The notes beneath the pieces were generated by a model. That model saw only the letters and a list, made by a program, of their open reading frames with translations. It was not told the origin of the DNA and searched no databases. From NCBI RefSeq assembly GCF_902833225.1, contig NZ_CADFEI010000012.1, positions 1 to 64,000 on the forward strand: a DNA stretch of 64,000 nucleotides. The letters are read 5' to 3'. Positions 15,497 to 23,903 of the stretch are shown here, one piece after another (positions within the stretch are counted from its first letter, which is position 1; every line of letters starts with the position of its first letter). The position numbers and the translations under genes were made by a program. The DNA is from Burkholderia sp. BCC1644. Lineage in GTDB: Bacteria; Pseudomonadota; Gammaproteobacteria; Burkholderiales; Burkholderiaceae.

Positions 15497-16405
15497 TCAG
15501 CGTTCGATCAGCGCGACGACCTCGTCGAGCGTCGGCGCATGCGCGCCCGTATGCCGGCACGCGGCGGCGCCGGCCGCCAGCGCGAACACGAGATGCTCGC
15601 GCCACGTGCGCTGCGGCGCGGCCATCAGGCTGAACAGCATGCCGCCGATCGACGCATCGCCCGCGCCGACGGTGTCGGCCACCTCGACGCGCGGCGGGCT
15701 GGCCTCGTGCTCGTCGCCGTCCGCGTAGAGCGTTGCCGCCTGCGCGCCGCGCGTGACGAGCACGGCCGCGCGCGGGTTCAGCGCACGCACCGCCGCGATC
15801 GCGTCGGGACCGTCGCCGCCGAACAGGTGCCGCAGGTCTTCGTCGGACACCTTGATCAGGTCGGCGAGCGCGGCCATTTTCTCCAGCGTCGGCCGGTATG
15901 CGGCCGTCATCAGGTTCCGCACGTTCGGATCGAAGCTGATCTTCACGCCGCGCGCGTGCAGGTCGGCCGCGAGCGCGGCCAGCGTGCCCGCGAGCGGTTC
16001 GCGCACGAGGCTGATGCAGCCGAAATGCGCCCATTTCACGTGGTCGGTCCAGCCGGCCGGCAGCCGCGCGGGATCGAACGCGAGATCGGCGCTCGCTTCG
16101 CCGATGAAGAAGTACGCGGGCGGGCGCGTCTCGTGGACGATCGCGAGCAGCGGCGGCCGTGCGACGCGCTGCAGGAAACGCAGGTCGAGCCCGGCCGCTT
16201 CGCTCGTGCGCCACAGTTCGTCGGAGAAGCAGTCTTCGCCGATCGAACCCGCGAGCGCGCTCGGCACACCGAGCCGCGCGACCGCACGCGCGACGTTCCA
16301 GCCGGCGCCGCCCGGCACCGAGGTCCATTGCGCATCGCCCGCGCGCACCATGTCGGTCAGGATGTCGCCCGCCGACACGAAAGCCGGAAACGTGCCGCCG
16401 CTCAT
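15497..16405 (-). CDS. PfkB-family carbohydrate kinase (probable fructokinase)
   Basis: A 302-residue ribokinase-fold sugar kinase. It shows the N-terminal GGAGWNVARAVARLG, central FDPNVRN and the C-terminal signature DTVGAGDASIGG, whose Asp is the catalytic base. Its ATG overlaps the AGE-family gene stop (ATGA) and it is last in lacI-AGE-kinase. With an AGE isomerase upstream, phosphorylation of fructose to fructose-6-phosphate is the simplest role (inference). 2-Keto-3-deoxygluconate or another ketose is possible. Confidence 0.85.
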   Translation of the reverse strand: MSGGTFPAFVSAGDILTDMVRAGDAQWTSVPGGAGWNVARAVARLGVPSALAGSIGEDCFSDELWRTSEAAGLDLRFLQRVARPPLLAIVHETRPPAYFFIGEASADLAFDPARLPAGWTDHVKWAHFGCISLVREPLAGTLAALAADLHARGVKISFDPNVRNLMTAAYRPTLEKMAALADLIKVSDEDLRHLFGGDGPDAIAAVRALNPRAAVLVTRGAQAATLYADGDEHEASPPRVEVADTVGAGDASIGGMLFSLMAAPQRTWREHLVFALAAGAAACRHTGAHAPTLDEVVALIER

Positions 16406-17682
16406 TGCGTCGGCTCGCTGCGCGCGGTGCGCGCGAGGGTCGCGAGCACGTCGTAGCACGCGCCCATCGTGTGATAGTCGGTCTTGCCGGCCGGGCTCTT
16501 CTCGTCGCTGTACTTGCGGTTGTCGCAGGTGAGGATCCGGTACCACGCGCCGTAGCGGTGATCGACGAAATGCGCCCAGCTGTAGCGCCAGATCTCGTCG
16601 TACCAGTCCCAGAAGCGCTCGCTGCCGGTGCGCGCGCCGAGCATCGCGGCCGCCGCGAAGGTTTCCGCCTGCACCCAGAAGTACTTGTTGTGGTCGCAGA
16701 TCGTGAAGTCGGGGCCGAAGCCGTAGTACAGGCCGCCGTGATCGGCGTCCCATGCGTGCGTGAGCGCGGCGTCGAACAGCTCGGCCGCGCGCGGCACGAG
16801 CCAGTCGAGCGGGCGGTGCCGCTCGAGGATCAGCAGCAGCTTCGCCCATTCGGTCTGGTGCCCGGGCTGGAAACCCCACGGGCGAAAAATGTTCGAGCTG
16901 TCTTCCTTGTTGTAGTCCCAGTCGACCGACCAGTCCGCATGGTAGTGCTCCCACACGAGCCCGCCCGACAGCGCGGCCTGGCGCTGCGTGATGTGGGACG
17001 CGAGCTTTTCCGCGCGATCGAGGTACGTCAGGTGACCGGTCGCCTCGTAGGCGGCGAGCAGCGCCTCGGTCATGTGCATGTTCGCGTTCTGGCCGCGGTA
17101 CGACGACACGATCCAGTTCGGCGTCGCGTCGTCCGCATACAGGCCCGCCGCCGCATCCCAGAAACGGTGCTCGGCCAGCTCGTAGGTCGCCGCGATCAGC
17201 GGGCGCGCCTCGTCGATGCCGGCCATCGTCGCGTGCGAGGCCGCGAGCAGCACGAACGCGAGCCCGTAGCAGTGGCGCGTGCCGTCGAGCGTCTCGCGCT
17301 TCGCACCGTCGCGCCAGTCGAGTTCCCAGTCGTAGCCCTGCAGTTCGGCATCCCAGTGCGCGTCGCGCAGGAAGCGCAGCCCGTGGCGCGCGTATTCCAG
17401 GTGGCGCGGATCGCCGAAATGCCGGTACGCCATCGCGTAGTTGAAGACGAACCGGCAGCTGCTGACGAGGTGGCGCGACGTGCGGTTGTAGATGCTGCCG
17501 TCGTCGCGGAAGTAATGGTAGAAGCCGCCCGTCGGATCGAACGCGTTGGTCGCGTAGAAGCGCAGCGTGTCCTCGATGTGCGACAGCAGGAACGACGGAT
17601 CGCGGAAGCTCGCGACGAACGGTGCGGCTTGCGTGTGGGCGGCCGGCGCGGCCGTGCAGGGTTGGACCGGGGGCATGTTCAT
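16402..17682 (-). CDS. AGE-family epimerase/isomerase (probable D-mannose isomerase)
   Basis: A 426-residue (alpha/alpha)6-barrel enzyme of the N-acyl-glucosamine 2-epimerase superfamily. Family landmarks are GGFYHYFRDDGS near 50, TRHCYGLAFVLLAAS near 145, NANMHMTEALLAAYEATG near 200 and PGHQTEWAKLLLILE near 270, plus KYFWVQAE near 345. These carry the His/Glu/Arg active-site residues. The ATG overlaps the upstream lacI stop and the TGA overlaps the kinase start. Coupling with a PfkB kinase suggests mannose to fructose conversion. Cellobiose epimerase or sulfoquinovose isomerase activity is less likely without transporters nearby. Confidence 0.85.
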   Translation of the reverse strand: MNMPPVQPCTAAPAAHTQAAPFVASFRDPSFLLSHIEDTLRFYATNAFDPTGGFYHYFRDDGSIYNRTSRHLVSSCRFVFNYAMAYRHFGDPRHLEYARHGLRFLRDAHWDAELQGYDWELDWRDGAKRETLDGTRHCYGLAFVLLAASHATMAGIDEARPLIAATYELAEHRFWDAAAGLYADDATPNWIVSSYRGQNANMHMTEALLAAYEATGHLTYLDRAEKLASHITQRQAALSGGLVWEHYHADWSVDWDYNKEDSSNIFRPWGFQPGHQTEWAKLLLILERHRPLDWLVPRAAELFDAALTHAWDADHGGLYYGFGPDFTICDHNKYFWVQAETFAAAAMLGARTGSERFWDWYDEIWRYSWAHFVDHRYGAWYRILTCDNRKYSDEKSPAGKTDYHTMGACYDVLATLARTARSEPTQ

Positions 17683-18698
17683 GATTCGTTGGCCATTGCG
17701 GTATCGAGTGCCGGAGAGGCGGCGGGCTGGCTGCTGGCCCGCACGATCAGCTCGACGGGCAGGGAGATCTCGGTGCGCTCGGGCGAGTCGGCGAGCAGCA
17801 GCTCGACGCCGCGGCGGCCGAGCGCTTCCTTGTCGACCGCGAGCGTCGTGAGCGGCGGGCTCGCGTGCGCGGCGGCCGGGATGTTGTCGAAGCCGACGAT
17901 CGCGATGTCGTCCGGAATCCGCAGGCCGCGCGCGGTGCACACGCGCTGCGCGGCGAGCGCGGCCGCGTCGTTGTACGCGAACACGGCTTCGGGGCGCGGG
18001 CCCGGTGCGTCGAGCAACTGCTCCATCGCACGCGCGGCGCCCGTGTCGGGGTCGAGCCCCGCGTCGATCGTCACTTCGTAGGCGGGATCGAACAGTCGCC
18101 CGGCTTCGAAGAACGCGCGCCGGTAACCGATCGCGCGCTGCGCGATGCTGTAGTGCGCGGGCGAGCCGCCGATGAACGCGATCCGCGTGCGGCCGGTGGC
18201 GAGCAGGTGGCGCATCGCGAGCGCGGCGCCCGTCGCGTTGTCGATGTTCACCGAACGCAGCCCGGGCGCCCACAGGTCGATCAGCACGAGCGGCCGGCCG
18301 GTCGCGGCCAGCGCCTCGATCGTCTCGGGCTCGATGAAGCCGGCGACCGCGATCGCGTCGGGCGCGTGCGGGCGCATCTGGCGCAGCACGTCGTCGTTCG
18401 GGCCGACCGTCAGCAGCGTCGGCACGATGCCGCGCTCGCGGCATGCGTCCTCGACGCCGTGCAGCACGTGAGAGAAGAACGGGCTGGCGGGAAAGCGGTT
18501 GTGCTGGCGGTGCAGCAGGAAGGTGAGCCGGCGGATGCGCGGCCGCAACTGGGCGGGATCGTAGCCGAGCTGCTGCGCGATCTCGACGATGCGCGCACGC
18601 GTGGCTTCGGACAGGCCCGGCTGGTTCTTCAGCGCACGGGAGACGGTGCCGATCGAGACCTCGGCCGCCCGCGCCACATCGCGAATGGTCGTACCCAT
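17679..18698 (-). CDS. LacI-family transcriptional regulator
   Basis: A 339-residue repressor. The N-terminal HTH is canonical (TIRDVARAAEVSIGTVSRALKNQPGLSEATRARI, residues 3-37). A periplasmic-binding-like effector domain follows (FLLHRQHNRFPASPFFSHVLHGVEDA to GFDNIPAAAHASPPLTTL). ATG 18698 is used; the frame continues upstream to a spurious start at 18752. It is the first gene of the overlapping lacI-epimerase-kinase unit and is likely autoregulatory. The effector should be a sugar or sugar phosphate of the pathway (inference). Confidence 0.92.
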   Translation of the reverse strand: MGTTIRDVARAAEVSIGTVSRALKNQPGLSEATRARIVEIAQQLGYDPAQLRPRIRRLTFLLHRQHNRFPASPFFSHVLHGVEDACRERGIVPTLLTVGPNDDVLRQMRPHAPDAIAVAGFIEPETIEALAATGRPLVLIDLWAPGLRSVNIDNATGAALAMRHLLATGRTRIAFIGGSPAHYSIAQRAIGYRRAFFEAGRLFDPAYEVTIDAGLDPDTGAARAMEQLLDAPGPRPEAVFAYNDAAALAAQRVCTARGLRIPDDIAIVGFDNIPAAAHASPPLTTLAVDKEALGRRGVELLLADSPERTEISLPVELIVRASSQPAASPALDTAMANES

Positions 18699-19081
18699 CG
18701 TTTGTTCGGGGTCCGGTTTGTTTAGGGTGAAAGCGATTGTATAGTAAAACATATCGCGGAATTCGGGCCGGATAGCCGGGGAATACCCGAGAATAACGGG
18801 TTTTTAAGCGCTAATCTGCGAAAACGCCGTTACTAAAAATACTAAACAAAACACGAAAAAGGCAAGGTGGACGTGCGGGTGCCCGGCGGCGCGCGGCGCG
18901 GGCGGGAAGTGGACGGGACGCGAGTGGGCTTCGCGTGTCCGGGTGGTATGCGCGGCGGCCGGCGCGGGCAGGCTGGAAGCCGGTGCTCAACGGCCCGTCC
19001 GGTCGGCCGTCCGGCAGATGGGCCTCAGCCGCCGTTGCACGGCGCGCTGCCGTGTCCCTGCGAACGCCGGCCGCGTGCCGT
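18699..19081 (-). promoter_or_regulatory. Promoter/operator region of the lacI-AGE-pfkB unit
   Basis: A dyad with GCGAT at 18733-18737 and ATCGC at 18753-18757 encloses TGT/ACA half-sites and an AT-rich centre that also contains TATAC/ACAAT -10-like bases on the minus strand. A second candidate, TTAAGCGCTAA at 18804-18814, has the CG-centred symmetry usual for LacI-family sites. The remainder, to the end of the EAL gene at 19082, is GC-rich with no visible gene. Confidence 0.5.
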
Positions 19082-20920
19082 TCAGCCCACCGCCACGGCG
19101 GGCGGTTCGCCGCGATGGCGCAGCGCGGCACGGCCGGCGTCGAGATCGACGACCGCCAGTCCGTCCGGCTGCTGTTTCGCGCGCCGTTTCGCGAGCGCCG
19201 CGACCGACGCGATCTCGTCGCTGCCGTACCGTTTGGCGCCGTGCGCGCCGGCCGGCACGCCGACCGCGCCGATCGCCATCGTCACGAAACCGAAGAACGC
19301 CGGGTTGCCGTGGCGGTCCTCGCCGCGCAGGCCGCCCGCCTGCCGGTCGGCTTGCGTGTAGAAGAGCTGCGCGCCGTCGTTGAAGCGCGCGATCGCGTCG
19401 GCGGCGCGTTCGCGCCAGTCGTCGCGCTGGAACAGCACGAGGAAATCGTCGCCGCCGACGTGGCCGAGAAAGTCGCGCTGCGGATCGCACACGCCGGCCA
19501 GCACCGTCGCGGCGAACTTCAGCACCTCGTCGCCCTGCCAGTAGCCGTACTGGTCGTTGAACGGCTTGAACTGGTTCAGGTCGACGTAGCACGCATGAAA
19601 GCCCGCGTCGCGCTGCAGCAGGCGGTCGATGTGCGCGGTGATCGGGATGTTGCCGGGCAGGAACGTCAACGGATTCGCGTAGCGCGCGGCCTCGATGCGC
19701 ATCTCGGTCACCGCGCGCACCAGGCTCTCGCCGGTGCCGAGCCCGACGTAGCGGCCGTGTTCGGTGATCACGAAGCCATCCGCGAGATAACGCTGGTCGT
19801 GGCTCGCGAGCAGCATCGCGAGCTGCTCGAACGTGGTCGCGTTGTCGATCATCAGCGGCGCGTCGTTCGCGAACTGCAGGCACGGCTTCTTCCCGAACAC
19901 CTCGCGGTGATACGGCAGCGCGAAGCGGTCGATGAAGCCGCGGCGATTCACGAGCGCGACGGGCCGCCCGCGTTCGACGAGCGCGACCGCGTGCAGGTCG
20001 GGCATCCGGTTGAACAGGTCGAGCACGTCGTTGCTGGTGGCGTCGCGCGGCAGTGCCGGCGCGGGAACCAGCATTTTCCCGGCGATCGTGCCGGCCGGCC
20101 GCACCGAGCGCGTCGCGCCGGGAAACACCGCGATGTGCGGCGCGCGGATCGCGTCGCGCGCGGCCGGCGCGACGACCCGCGACGGCTGCGCGTTCGGCCG
20201 GCCGAGCAGGAAGCCCTGCACGCAGCAGATGCCCATGTCGCGCACGACGATCAGGTCGCATTCGTTCTCGATGCCTTCCGCGATCAGTTGCGCGCCGCTC
20301 GCCTGCGCGAAGTGCTGCATCGCCCTCACGGCCTCGAACTTGAGCGGGTCGCGCGAGATGTCGTGGATGAAGAAGCGGTCGATCTTCACGACGTCCGGAT
20401 GCAGGCGCAGCCACAGGTTCATGCTCGCGTTCGCGGTGCCGTAGTCGTCGAGCGCGAACTGGATGCCGGCGTCGCGCAGCGAGGCGACTGCCGGGCCGAT
20501 GTGTGCGACATCGGGAATCGTATTCTGCTCGGTGAGCTCGATCACGATGCGCTCGGCGCCGACCCGCGCGCGGCCGAGGAACTGGCGTGCGCGCTCGCGT
20601 TCGCTGGCGAGTTTGAGGATCGTTCCGGCGCTGAAATTGAGGAACAGCTTGCCGTCGCAGCCGAGCGCGGCGAACGCGTCGAGGCAGGTGAGCGCGGCGG
20701 CCTGCTCGAGTGCGATGGTCTCGCCTTCGCGCGCGGCCTGCGCGAACAGCGCGGCGGGCGGCTCGAGGTCCGTGCCGCGCGGGCCGCGGATCAGCCCTTC
20801 GTAACCGACGACCGTCCCCGACCCGAGGTCGACGATCGGCTGGAAGACGGCCGCGAGCGCGCGATCCGCGATCAGGCGCGTGGTGCGGGCGGCAGCGGAG
20901 TCGGGGTGGGGCGCGGGCAT
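19082..20920 (-). CDS. EAL-CBS-GGDEF cyclic-di-GMP signalling protein
   Basis: A 612-residue cytosolic protein with domains in reverse of the common order. The EAL domain (about 15-260) has EGL in place of EAL (41-43), LNFSAGTI, ELTEQN, ALDDYG, KIDR, AEGIEN and QGFLLGRP, so phosphodiesterase residues are mostly kept. A CBS pair follows (about 300-410; RFALPYHREVFG, ITEHGRYVGLGTGESL). The GGDEF domain ends the protein, with signature GGDDF. The fourth-position Glu is Asp, so cyclase activity is doubtful. ATG 20920 is used; sequence upstream in the same frame is only repeat translation. No neighbour suggests its input. Confidence 0.88.
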   Translation of the reverse strand: MPAPHPDSAAARTTRLIADRALAAVFQPIVDLGSGTVVGYEGLIRGPRGTDLEPPAALFAQAAREGETIALEQAAALTCLDAFAALGCDGKLFLNFSAGTILKLASERERARQFLGRARVGAERIVIELTEQNTIPDVAHIGPAVASLRDAGIQFALDDYGTANASMNLWLRLHPDVVKIDRFFIHDISRDPLKFEAVRAMQHFAQASGAQLIAEGIENECDLIVVRDMGICCVQGFLLGRPNAQPSRVVAPAARDAIRAPHIAVFPGATRSVRPAGTIAGKMLVPAPALPRDATSNDVLDLFNRMPDLHAVALVERGRPVALVNRRGFIDRFALPYHREVFGKKPCLQFANDAPLMIDNATTFEQLAMLLASHDQRYLADGFVITEHGRYVGLGTGESLVRAVTEMRIEAARYANPLTFLPGNIPITAHIDRLLQRDAGFHACYVDLNQFKPFNDQYGYWQGDEVLKFAATVLAGVCDPQRDFLGHVGGDDFLVLFQRDDWRERAADAIARFNDGAQLFYTQADRQAGGLRGEDRHGNPAFFGFVTMAIGAVGVPAGAHGAKRYGSDEIASVAALAKRRAKQQPDGLAVVDLDAGRAALRHRGEPPAVAVG

Positions 20921-21060
20921 GGGCGAGGGCAGCCGAATCGACGGGACGCCCGGCTTAACGGCACCGCTCGCGGGGAATTGAATGAAGATTTCGTGACGCG
21001 ATGGGCGCTGATGGTGCATCGCGCCGGGGGCGTGCCGGTGCGCGGGGGGAAGAGCGGTAC

Positions 21061-21422
21061 GACGGGAAGACGGGAAGACGGGAAGACGGGAAGTCGGGAA
21101 GACGGGAAGACGGGAAGACGGGAAGACGGGAAGTCGGGAAGACGGGAAGACGGGAAGACGGGAAGACGGGAAGACGGGAAGACGGGAAGGCGGGAAGGCG
21201 GGAAGACGGGAAGACGGGAAGACGGGAAGACGGGAAGGCGGGAAGGCGGGAAGGCGGGAAGGCGGGAAGGCGGGAAGGCGGGAAGGCGGGAGGGCGGGAA
21301 GGCGGGAAGACGGGAAGAGGGGAGGACGGAAGGCGGAAGGCGGAAGGCGGAAGGCGGAAGGCGGAAGGCGGAAGGCGGAAGGCGGAAGGCGGAAGGCGGA
21401 AGGCGGAAGGCGGAAGGCGGAC
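21061..21422. repeat. G-rich tandem repeat: about 33 x 8 bp followed by 14 x 7 bp
   Basis: On the plus strand the unit GACGGGAA (variants GGCGGGAA, GTCGGGAA) repeats without interruption from 21061 to 21324, about 33 copies. The period then changes to 7 bp, GGCGGAA, for 14 copies to 21422. In the 8-bp part, GGG triplets recur every 8 nt with 5-nt loops, which satisfies the usual G-quadruplex pattern many times over. The array fills the 546-bp gap between the SBF-like gene and the EAL gene, both leftward. All six frames stay open through it, which makes long but meaningless ORFs. Confidence 0.97.
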
Positions 21423-21466
21423 GGCCGGGACGGCGCCACCCGATGGCCGTCCCGCCGCCCTGATCG

Positions 21467-22498
21467 TCAGCGCTTGCCCGCGCTCAGCGCGCCGGGCGCG
21501 GACGTCGCGTCGCCCTCGTCGTGCTCGCCGCTCATGTCGCGCGCGCCCCAGCGCTGCGCGAGCGCCGCGCACGCCATCAGCTGGATCTGGTGGAACAGCA
21601 TCAGCGGCAGCACGACCGCGCCGACCGCGTTCGCCGAGAAGATCACCTTCGCCATCGGGACGCCGGCCGCAAGGCTCTTCTTCGATCCGCAGAAGATGAT
21701 CGTGATCTGGTCGGCGCGGTTGAAGCCGAGCCGCTTGCTGACGAACGCGGTCAGCAGCAGCGCGATCGCGAGCAGCACGAGGTTGACGACGAGCAGGCCG
21801 CCGAGCGCGCGCGGCGGGATCTGGTGCCACAGGCCCTCGTTGACGGCCTCGCTGAACGCGACGTAGACGACCAGCAGGATCGAGCCCTGGTCGACGAAGC
21901 GCAGCACGCCGCGATTGCGGTCGATCCAGCCGCCGATCATGGGCCGCAGCAACTGGCCGGCGATGAACGGCACGAGCAACTGCATGACGATGCTGCCGAC
22001 CGTGCTCCACGGCGACGCGGCGCCGGCCGACTGCGACGTGATCATCAGCCCGACGAGCGCCGGCGTGACGAAGATCCCGAGCAGGCTCGACGCGGATGCC
22101 GCACACACGGCGGCCGGCACGTTGCCCTTCGCGATCGACGTGAACGCGATCGACGACTGGACCGTCGACGGCAGCGTGCACAGGAACAGCACGCCCGCAT
22201 ACAGCGTGGGCGTGACGAGCGGCTGCAGCACGGGTTTCAGCGCGAGGCCGAGCAGCGGGAACAGCGCGAACGTGCTGAGCAGCACGACCGCGTGCAGCCG
22301 CCAGTGGGTCGCGCCCGCGACGACGGCTTCGCGCGACAGCTTCGCGCCGTGCAGGAAGAACAGCAGGCCGACGGCGATGTTGGTCGCCCAGTTGAACGCG
22401 TGGGCGGCCGGGCCGCGGCAGGGCAGAAGGCTCGCGAGCACGACGGTGCCGACGAGCGCGAGCGTGAAGTTGTCGGGAAGAAAGCGGGGACGGGCCAT
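21467..22498 (-). CDS. SBF-like (bile acid:sodium symporter family) transporter
   Basis: A 343-residue inner-membrane protein with about ten hydrophobic segments. It matches the SBF-like/YfeH group: FLPDNFTLALVGTVVLASLLP at the N-terminus, LHGAKLSREAVVAGATHWRLH near 50, LPSTVQSSIAFTSIAKGNVPAAVCAASASSLLGIF near 110 and FCGSKKSLAAGVPMAK near 265. The substrate is unknown; bile acid in the name is historical. It is leftward and lies upstream of the tandem repeat and the EAL gene. The C-terminal 25 residues are polar and low complexity. Confidence 0.85.
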   Translation of the reverse strand: MARPRFLPDNFTLALVGTVVLASLLPCRGPAAHAFNWATNIAVGLLFFLHGAKLSREAVVAGATHWRLHAVVLLSTFALFPLLGLALKPVLQPLVTPTLYAGVLFLCTLPSTVQSSIAFTSIAKGNVPAAVCAASASSLLGIFVTPALVGLMITSQSAGAASPWSTVGSIVMQLLVPFIAGQLLRPMIGGWIDRNRGVLRFVDQGSILLVVYVAFSEAVNEGLWHQIPPRALGGLLVVNLVLLAIALLLTAFVSKRLGFNRADQITIIFCGSKKSLAAGVPMAKVIFSANAVGAVVLPLMLFHQIQLMACAALAQRWGARDMSGEHDEGDATSAPGALSAGKR

Positions 22499-22826
22499 CG
22501 GGAACTCGATTCGGAAACGACAAAGGCGCGCGTCGCGCGCGCGGATGGCGTCATTGTCCCGGTTGACGATTCACTACACAAATTCATTGTGGGAATCGAT
22601 TGATGAATCGATTGCATGCAATAGCGATCGTCGCACCGGGCCGGCGACGTGCAAAACGGCAGAAGAATGTTCTGTCGCGATCGCCCCCGGAAGTGAAAAA
22701 ACCTAGCAGTAACATGGTGTTACACCGATGCCCGCGACATAACACTTTTTGGCTCGACACGGTTTCGGGCCGCTCATAAATTACTGCTGAAAGCCTTGGG
22801 TCGACCGAAAGGAGCCGGCGGCGGGC
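22499..22826. promoter_or_regulatory. 328-bp divergent promoter region with direct and inverted repeats
   Basis: A 12-bp near-direct repeat GAATCGATTGAT/GAATCGATTGCA lies at 22593-22616, about 95 bp upstream of the SBF-like gene. A 6-bp dyad GTAACA-TGG-TGTTAC is at 22709-22723, about 105 bp upstream of the secreted-protein gene. No gene is seen here. Confidence 0.4.
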
Positions 22827-23330
22827 GTGGACAGGCACGGAACGATGACGGAACGGGTGAAACGGAAGATCGGACGATGGTTGGCAGGCGTGCTCGGCGC
22901 GTTGCTGATGCCGCTCGCGCTCGCCCAGCCACCCCACGGCGGCGGTCATGGGTTCGGCGGCCACGGCTTCGGTGGCGGCGACATGCGTGCATACGGTCAG
23001 CCGAATGGCGGCGGGCCGGTCTGGCGCCGCGTTCCGCCCCCTGCAGGCGTGCGTCCGGGCGGCGTGAGCAGCTACGGTTCACGCTGGGGGCTGCGGCCGA
23101 CGCCGTCGTACGGCCATTACGCCGCGCAAAGCCCGTATCGTCCGATCAGTGCCGACGCGCGCCAGATGCCGCGCCCGCCGGGCGGCGGCAACGTGCCGCT
23201 GCGTGCCGGTTCGATCCGCGCCGACGTCGCGCGCTACAACGAGGAGCGCGGCGGCCGTCCGATGCCGCCGCCCCGCTCGCAGGAAGAGCCTGCGCACTCG
23301 CCGTTTTTCTCCCCGTTCTACCGAAACTGA
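22827..23330 (+). CDS. Secreted Gly/Pro/His-rich hypothetical protein
   Basis: A 167-residue protein with a basic N-terminus and hydrophobic signal segment (WLAGVLGALLMPLALAQ). A Gly-His-rich stretch follows (HGGGHGFGGHGFGGGD), then an Arg/Pro/Tyr-rich C-terminal part ending FFSPFYRN. AGGAG lies 12 nt upstream of the GTG at 22827; ATG at 22845 also gives a good signal peptide. No enzymatic motif is seen. The His/Gly composition could bind metal, but that is a guess. It lies just before the inverted-repeat element. Confidence 0.6.
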   Translation: MDRHGTMTERVKRKIGRWLAGVLGALLMPLALAQPPHGGGHGFGGHGFGGGDMRAYGQPNGGGPVWRRVPPPAGVRPGGVSSYGSRWGLRPTPSYGHYAAQSPYRPISADARQMPRPPGGGNVPLRAGSIRADVARYNEERGGRPMPPPRSQEEPAHSPFFSPFYRN

Positions 23331-23344
23331 GCGCTCCGGCGCTA

Positions 23345-23573
23345 TAGGGCCTGTTCCCGCTAATAACGGGCCCTTCTGGGGGCCAGCCCCACAAATGATT
23401 TTTTCCAATCAGGGGAACGTGCCTTGCCGGCCGCATTGCGGCGTCGCGCGTCGCTTGTCCCCCAAGGGGACTTCCTTCGGGGCGTTTGGCAAGGCCAAAC
23501 GGCGCTCCTTGCTTCTTGCACTGCGACCGGCAAGGCGCGTTCGCAAGCCCGTTATTAGCGGGAACAGGCCCTA
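23345..23573. mobile_element. 229-bp non-coding element with perfect 27-bp terminal inverted repeats (MITE-like)
   Basis: The left end at 23345-23371 is the exact reverse complement of the right end at 23547-23573; the outer sequence reads TAGGGCCTGTTCCCGC. If the terminal TA on each side is a target duplication, the core ends are GGGCCTGTTC, like small IS-derived elements. Inside are further nested dyads: GCCTTGCCGG/CCGGCAAGGC (23421-23430, 23527-23536), GTCCCC-CAA-GGGGAC and CGTTTGGC-AAG-GCCAAACG. No transposase frame is present. It could be a MITE, a REP-type element or the template of a highly folded RNA. The rest of 23331-23903 holds the porin promoter region and no gene. Confidence 0.8.
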
Positions 23574-23903
23574 GACCCCTGCCGGCTGATGCGAATTCGC
23601 CACAGTCGCGCGCAGATTTCCGCTGATTTTCCCGCCGCATTGCGCTATCTTTCGCGCCCGGCACGCGCATGCCACGCCGCCGCCCCGCCGCGCGACCGCG
23701 TTCGCGCCGGGCCGCTGCCGTGCATCCGGCCATGTATCAAATCCGCGAAGTTAATGCTGCCGCTATACCAGCAATAAGTGTGCGCAATTTTGACCGGACG
23801 AATGATCCGTAAAGATGGCTGCGCCCCATACGACGCAAGCACTCGGCTCCAAAAAACAACGCTCGCGCCACTTATCGACTATTCGACAAAATCTGGAGAT
23901 CCC

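Noticed and set aside
18935..21463. 842-codon rightward frame across the EAL gene and tandem repeat
   Set aside because: It is antisense to the EAL-GGDEF gene and continues only because the 8- and 7-bp repeats contain no stop in any frame.
20955..22523. 522-codon leftward frame through the SBF-like gene into the repeat
   Set aside because: It is out of frame with the transporter and mostly repeat translation (FPSSRLPAFPP type).
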